This document shows, piece after piece, positions 49,748-52,990 of a DNA stretch of 52,990 bases; the stretch's first letter is position 1; each line of letters starts with the position of its first letter. Origin of the DNA: JAMBLL01 sp964460075 (lineage in GTDB: Bacteria; Actinomycetota; Acidimicrobiia; Spongiisociales; UBA5794). The translations under genes were made by a program, and so were the position numbers. The notes beneath the pieces are model-generated. The model ran no database searches. It saw only the letters and a list, made by a program, of their open reading frames with translations, and was not told where the DNA came from. The DNA is taken from assembly GCA_964460075.1 (NCBI GenBank), contig CAYWPC010000016.1, forward strand, positions 1 through 52,990, given 5' to 3'.

Positions 49748-50785
49748 CTACGGTCTTGGTGTCTTTCGTCTCCTCGGATAACGGCTCGATAGGGCACGCA
49801 GAGCGCCGACAACGCCCTTGGGAAACGCGAGGAACAGCACAATGAGCAGCGCACCCTCGGCTATGAGACGCAACTGGCTGAACGACGCAAGCACTTCACC
49901 GATGTAGGTGAAGATGGCCGACCCGAATATGGGGCCCATCAACGTTCCGATTCCGCCGAACACCAACATCACGAGCACGGGAACATCGACGTGGACAAAC
50001 GTGAACGTCGCGGGACTGATGAAACCTTCCACGTGTGCCCACAACGCTCCTGTAAAACCAAGCATCCCGCCGCCGATAGCACCCGCATAGATCCGATACC
50101 TAGCGACATTCACCCCAGACAACTCTGCGGCGACTTCATCGTCTCTGAGAGCCCGGAACGCCCACCCTATATGTGAGCGATGGAGCACGACGTAGCCAAC
50201 CAGGAACACGATGACGACTGTAAGGAACACGTAATACGGCGGAATCTGTCTACGAAGGAACGTACCGGATCCAGCATCGACGACGAATCCGGTCTCGCCA
50301 CCTGTGATGCCTCTCTGGCCGAGCAGAAGGTTGTCGAAGGCCAACGAGAACGTCAACGTGACGATCCCGGTGAAGATGATGTCGAGCGATCGCCGGACGG
50401 CGATCCAGCTGAACCCTCCGCCTATGAGCATTGACATTCCTGTCGCGACCACGATCGTGATGGGGAACGGCACACCGAAACTGTCACTCACGATGGCAGA
50501 GGTGTACGCGCCAACCCCAGCAAGCGCCCCAACCGCCAGAAATAGTTGCCCCGTGCTGCCAAAGATCAGGTTGAAGGCGATCGTATAGGACGCAAAGAGC
50601 AGCCCAGTTACGGCGACACCCATCAGGGTGCGCGAATCGCCGATCCATATCGGGACGAGAGCGAGAATGAGGGCAGCCACGGCAATCGCGGCGAAGGCCG
50701 GCACACTTGAGACTCGTCGACCTCCGCCTCCCGCTCCCAAGAAGCCGGAGTCACCAGACGGTGGTGCACATTCTTCTGCTGTCAT
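49748..50785 (-). CDS. livM: Branched-chain amino acid type ABC transporter permease, LivM-like
   Basis: The 345-residue membrane protein has about nine helices and LivM motifs: ASYTIAFNLIFGSTGQLFLAVGALAGVGAYTSAI, then GWAFRALRDDEVAAELSGVNVARYRIYAGAIGGGMLGFTGAL (cytoplasmic coupling loop), and VLVMLVFGGIGTLMGPIFGSAI. The ATG at 50785 overlaps the livH stop by four bases. It is the last gene of the operon livG-livF-livH-livM seen here. In this setting the transporter may import an aromatic acid or amide rather than amino acids. Confidence 0.9.
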   Translation of the reverse strand: MTAEECAPPSGDSGFLGAGGGGRRVSSVPAFAAIAVAALILALVPIWIGDSRTLMGVAVTGLLFASYTIAFNLIFGSTGQLFLAVGALAGVGAYTSAIVSDSFGVPFPITIVVATGMSMLIGGGFSWIAVRRSLDIIFTGIVTLTFSLAFDNLLLGQRGITGGETGFVVDAGSGTFLRRQIPPYYVFLTVVIVFLVGYVVLHRSHIGWAFRALRDDEVAAELSGVNVARYRIYAGAIGGGMLGFTGALWAHVEGFISPATFTFVHVDVPVLVMLVFGGIGTLMGPIFGSAIFTYIGEVLASFSQLRLIAEGALLIVLFLAFPKGVVGALRALSSRYPRRRKTPRP

Positions 50786-51639
50786 GCGTGCCTCCCAAAG
50801 ATGCCGGAGGGACGAACCAGGATCGTGAGCGCTGCCGCGACGAGCAGAATGATGGTTGTGACGTATGAACCGATGTAGAACGAACTCATCGCGTTGATGA
50901 TGCCGAGGAGGAGGCCTGCGAGGAACGCACCCCTGACGCTCCCAAGCCCTCCGACGACGGTGACGAGCAGAGCGAGGATCGTTATGTCGAATCCGGCGCT
51001 GATAGTCACGGGGCTGGTCATCGACTGTGTCGCAGCCACGAGGCCCGCAAGTGCGCCACTCAAGGTAAAGATCAGCGTACGCACCGCTGAAGGGTTGACT
51101 CCACATAGCCTGGCGCCCACCTCATCCTGAATCACCGATCGCACAGCCTTACCGGTCGTAGTCGCCCGGAAAAAGACGATCAAGGCACCTCCCGCCACGA
51201 TCGTGATCCCGGATGCCAACAAGCTGCCCGTGCGCATCGGCACACCGAGAATCGAGATCGGCTTACCTCCGATGCTGAGACTCAGCGCCTCGATTGGAAA
51301 GCGCCATACGAGCAAGCCGTCGATGATGAAAGCAACGCCGATCGTCAAGAGCAGACTGAGAAGCACCCGATCTTCGCCCCGTCTTCGGTACACCGGCTTG
51401 AGAACGGTGAGGTTCAGAACGAGCCCGATAGCGGCTGCAGCGAGAATACCGAGCAGTACCGCAGGCCCAGCAGCCAATCCTGAGCGCATGGTCACCGACA
51501 CGACAACAGCCGCAACCACAGCCATCTGCCCGTAGGCGAGGTTGAGGACACCCCCCATGCCGTAGACAACCGTGAGCCCAACACCGAGAAGCCCGAACTG
51601 GAGACCAAGCACGATTCCGTCGAGGATTACAGCAGTCAC
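50782..51639 (-). CDS. livH: Branched-chain amino acid type ABC transporter permease, LivH-like
   Basis: The 285-residue membrane protein has about eight helices. The LivH signatures are ILDGIVLGLQFGLLGVGLTVVYGMGGVLNLAYGQMA at the N-terminus and GKAVRSVIQDEVGARLCGVNPSAVRTLIFTLSGALAGLVAA for coupling to the ATPase. DITILALLVTVVGGLGSVRGAFLAGLLLGI lies near the end. It starts at a GTG overlapping the livF stop (GTGA). Confidence 0.91.
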   Translation of the reverse strand: MTAVILDGIVLGLQFGLLGVGLTVVYGMGGVLNLAYGQMAVVAAVVVSVTMRSGLAAGPAVLLGILAAAAIGLVLNLTVLKPVYRRRGEDRVLLSLLLTIGVAFIIDGLLVWRFPIEALSLSIGGKPISILGVPMRTGSLLASGITIVAGGALIVFFRATTTGKAVRSVIQDEVGARLCGVNPSAVRTLIFTLSGALAGLVAATQSMTSPVTISAGFDITILALLVTVVGGLGSVRGAFLAGLLLGIINAMSSFYIGSYVTTIILLVAAALTILVRPSGIFGRHA

Positions 51640-52334
51640 ACCACTCCTAGGTACGCACGTCGAACAACCGGGTTGTCTCTCAGTTCGCTAGCGGAACCCT
51701 CGAGCTGTATCGCACCATTCTCCAACACGTATCCTCTGTCGGCGAGGCCGAGAACGAGCGGAACTTGCTGTTCGGCGACAAGAATGGTCATCCCCGCAGC
51801 ACCCAAGACGGCGAGCGACTCATACGCCTGGGCAGCGAGCTTCGGTGCCAGACCTGTCGTGGGCTCGTCGAGGATGAGCAGCTTCGGGCGGGACATGAGA
51901 GCACGCCCAACAGCAACCATCTGCTGCTCCCCGCCACTCATCGTGCCCGCTGCCTGGCGACGGCGTTCAGCGAGCCTGGGAAAGAGATCGAACACTGTCG
52001 ACAGTTGATCCGTGTCCGGCCTGTGGGGAAACGCGCCGAGAGCGAGGTTCTCCGCAACGGTCATCTCGGGGAAAAGGTGCCGTTCCGCAGGTACGTACGA
52101 GATTCCGGCACGCGCGACCTCATAGGCAGCGAGGGCCGTGATCGATCGGCCTTGATAACGCACATCGCCAGCCGACACGGGGAGGAGACCGCATACGGCG
52201 CGCAAGAACGTGGTCTTCCCAGCCCCGTTGGAACCGATGACGGCAACAGTCTCTCCATCCGAAACATTGATCGACACACCAAGGACCACAGCCTTGGCGT
52301 CGTATCCCGCGTACAGGTCTGAGACGTCAAGCAT
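51636..52334 (-). CDS. livF: Branched-chain amino acid type ABC transporter ATP-binding protein, LivF-like
   Basis: The 232-residue ATPase has Walker A GSNGAGKTT, the Q-loop, FPRLAERRRQAAGTMSGGEQQMVAVGRALMSRPKLLILDEPTTGLAP (signature and Walker B) and the H-loop region ILVAEQQVPLVLGLADRGYVLENG. Gln replaces the usual His, as is normal in LivF. The ATG at 52334 overlaps the end of livG by eight bases. Confidence 0.92.
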   Translation of the reverse strand: MLDVSDLYAGYDAKAVVLGVSINVSDGETVAVIGSNGAGKTTFLRAVCGLLPVSAGDVRYQGRSITALAAYEVARAGISYVPAERHLFPEMTVAENLALGAFPHRPDTDQLSTVFDLFPRLAERRRQAAGTMSGGEQQMVAVGRALMSRPKLLILDEPTTGLAPKLAAQAYESLAVLGAAGMTILVAEQQVPLVLGLADRGYVLENGAIQLEGSASELRDNPVVRRAYLGVV

Positions 52335-52990
52335 CTGGCAACGCCTCGCCGCCCAAGTACGCCTCGACCACGGCCGGGTTACGCATGACCGTCTCCGGGT
52401 CGCCGTCGGCGAGAAGTCTCCCGAAATTCAGCACCGCCACACGCTCTGCAAGATCCATCACGGCTTTCATCACGTGCTCAACCCAGATGACGGTGACACC
52501 GAGGTGGTCACGGGCCGATCGGATCATCTCGATCGAGGATCGGGTCTCCGTGTCGTTTAGGCCGGCCATGACCTCATCGAGCAGGAGCAGCCGCGGCCTC
52601 CCAGCGAGCGCTCTCGCGAGCTCGACGTACCTCTGCTCGTGCAAGTTCAACTGCTCGATGGCAGATCCGCCCTTGTCGGACAGACCGACGAAGTCCAGCA
52701 TCGAGCCGGCCTCTTCATACGCGTCGCACTCCGGCAGTCGCTCCGCCCTCTTTCCGAACATCGCCCCGACGACGACGTTCTCCTCGACGGTGAGCGATCG
52801 AAATACCCGCGGAGTCTGCAGCACCATCGCAACTCCGGCTTGACGGATCCGATGCGTTGGCATCTTCGTCGTGTCGACATTCTCGATCCTGATCGCACCG
52901 CTCGTCGGCGTCAACAGTCCGATTATCGACTTGAGCAGCGTGCTCTTCCCAGCGCCGTTGGGGCCGACGATGGCGAGAATCTCACCATCG
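52327..52990 (-). CDS. livG: Branched-chain amino acid type ABC transporter ATP-binding protein, LivG-like (5' end outside window)
   Basis: Partial: the reading frame is open to the window edge, and the first visible residues are DGEILAIVGPNGAGKSTLLKS (Walker A). It continues with GVAMVLQTPRVFRSLTVEENVVVG, ALAGRPRLLLLDEVMAGLND (Walker B) and TVIWVEHVMKAVMDLAERVAVLNFG (H-loop His), typical of LivG. The signature is unusual: NLHEQRYVELARAL instead of LSxGxQR. The periplasmic binding protein gene (livK) is not in the window and may lie beyond the edge. Confidence 0.88.
   Translation of the reverse strand, partial: DGEILAIVGPNGAGKSTLLKSIIGLLTPTSGAIRIENVDTTKMPTHRIRQAGVAMVLQTPRVFRSLTVEENVVVGAMFGKRAERLPECDAYEEAGSMLDFVGLSDKGGSAIEQLNLHEQRYVELARALAGRPRLLLLDEVMAGLNDTETRSSIEMIRSARDHLGVTVIWVEHVMKAVMDLAERVAVLNFGRLLADGDPETVMRNPAVVEAYLGGEALPDA

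Overview
The window looks like one contig of a moderately GC-rich actinobacterium. A member of Acidimicrobiia or a related deep actinobacterial lineage is my inference. The basis is gene content, the absence of Gram-negative outer-membrane genes, compact operons with 4-base ATGA/GTGA overlaps, and many genes whose start codon lies 6-7 bases after a TANNNT box, as in leaderless actinobacterial promoters. A run of 100 Ns inside a tandem-repeat gene points to a draft or metagenome assembly.

1-15.6 kb (plus strand): an aryl-CoA ligase (paaK-like) and the ABC-F ATPase uup come first. A near-complete haem operon follows: hemH, hemF, hemA, hemC, hemD, hemB, hemL, hemE, hemN and hemY, then an MFS transporter and a small unknown gene. 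The genes cover every step from glutamyl-tRNA to protohaem, with both the O2-dependent (HemF) and the radical-SAM (HemN) coproporphyrinogen oxidase.

15.7-24.8 kb: an MFS transporter, malic enzyme and a DrrAB-type ABC exporter lie on the minus strand. Two tandem zinc-ribbon membrane proteins, a small membrane protein and an M13 metallopeptidase lie on the plus strand.

25.4-29.2 kb: an OmpR-type response regulator and a histidine kinase sit between two secreted, low-complexity acidic/Thr-rich proteins. One of these contains 42-bp tandem repeats broken by the assembly gap. Both secreted-protein promoters carry TTA-(A/T)-C direct repeats with an 11-bp period, a plausible target of the neighbouring regulator.

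29.3-41 kb: mixed housekeeping and envelope genes. They include a membrane protein, a small HELGHH peptidase-like protein, RarD, a HisA-like barrel with an altered catalytic residue, a metal-type ABC ATPase followed by a Fur-family regulator, a divergent IF-1, a heterodimeric ABC exporter and a trypsin-like lipoprotein protease.

41-53 kb: the most notable region. An IclR regulator, a UbiD decarboxylase and a HAD phosphatase form one operon. Two proteins that together resemble a split PEP synthase (as in phenylphosphate synthase) form a second. A UbiX prenyltransferase, a PPOX-fold flavoprotein, a universal stress protein and a branched-chain-amino-acid-type ABC transporter (livF, livM, livH and a partial livG) follow. 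This fits activation of a phenolic compound by phosphorylation, then prFMN-dependent (de)carboxylation. Two nearly identical 40-bp promoter/operator modules, exactly 3482 bp apart, precede the two operons and probably define the IclR regulon.
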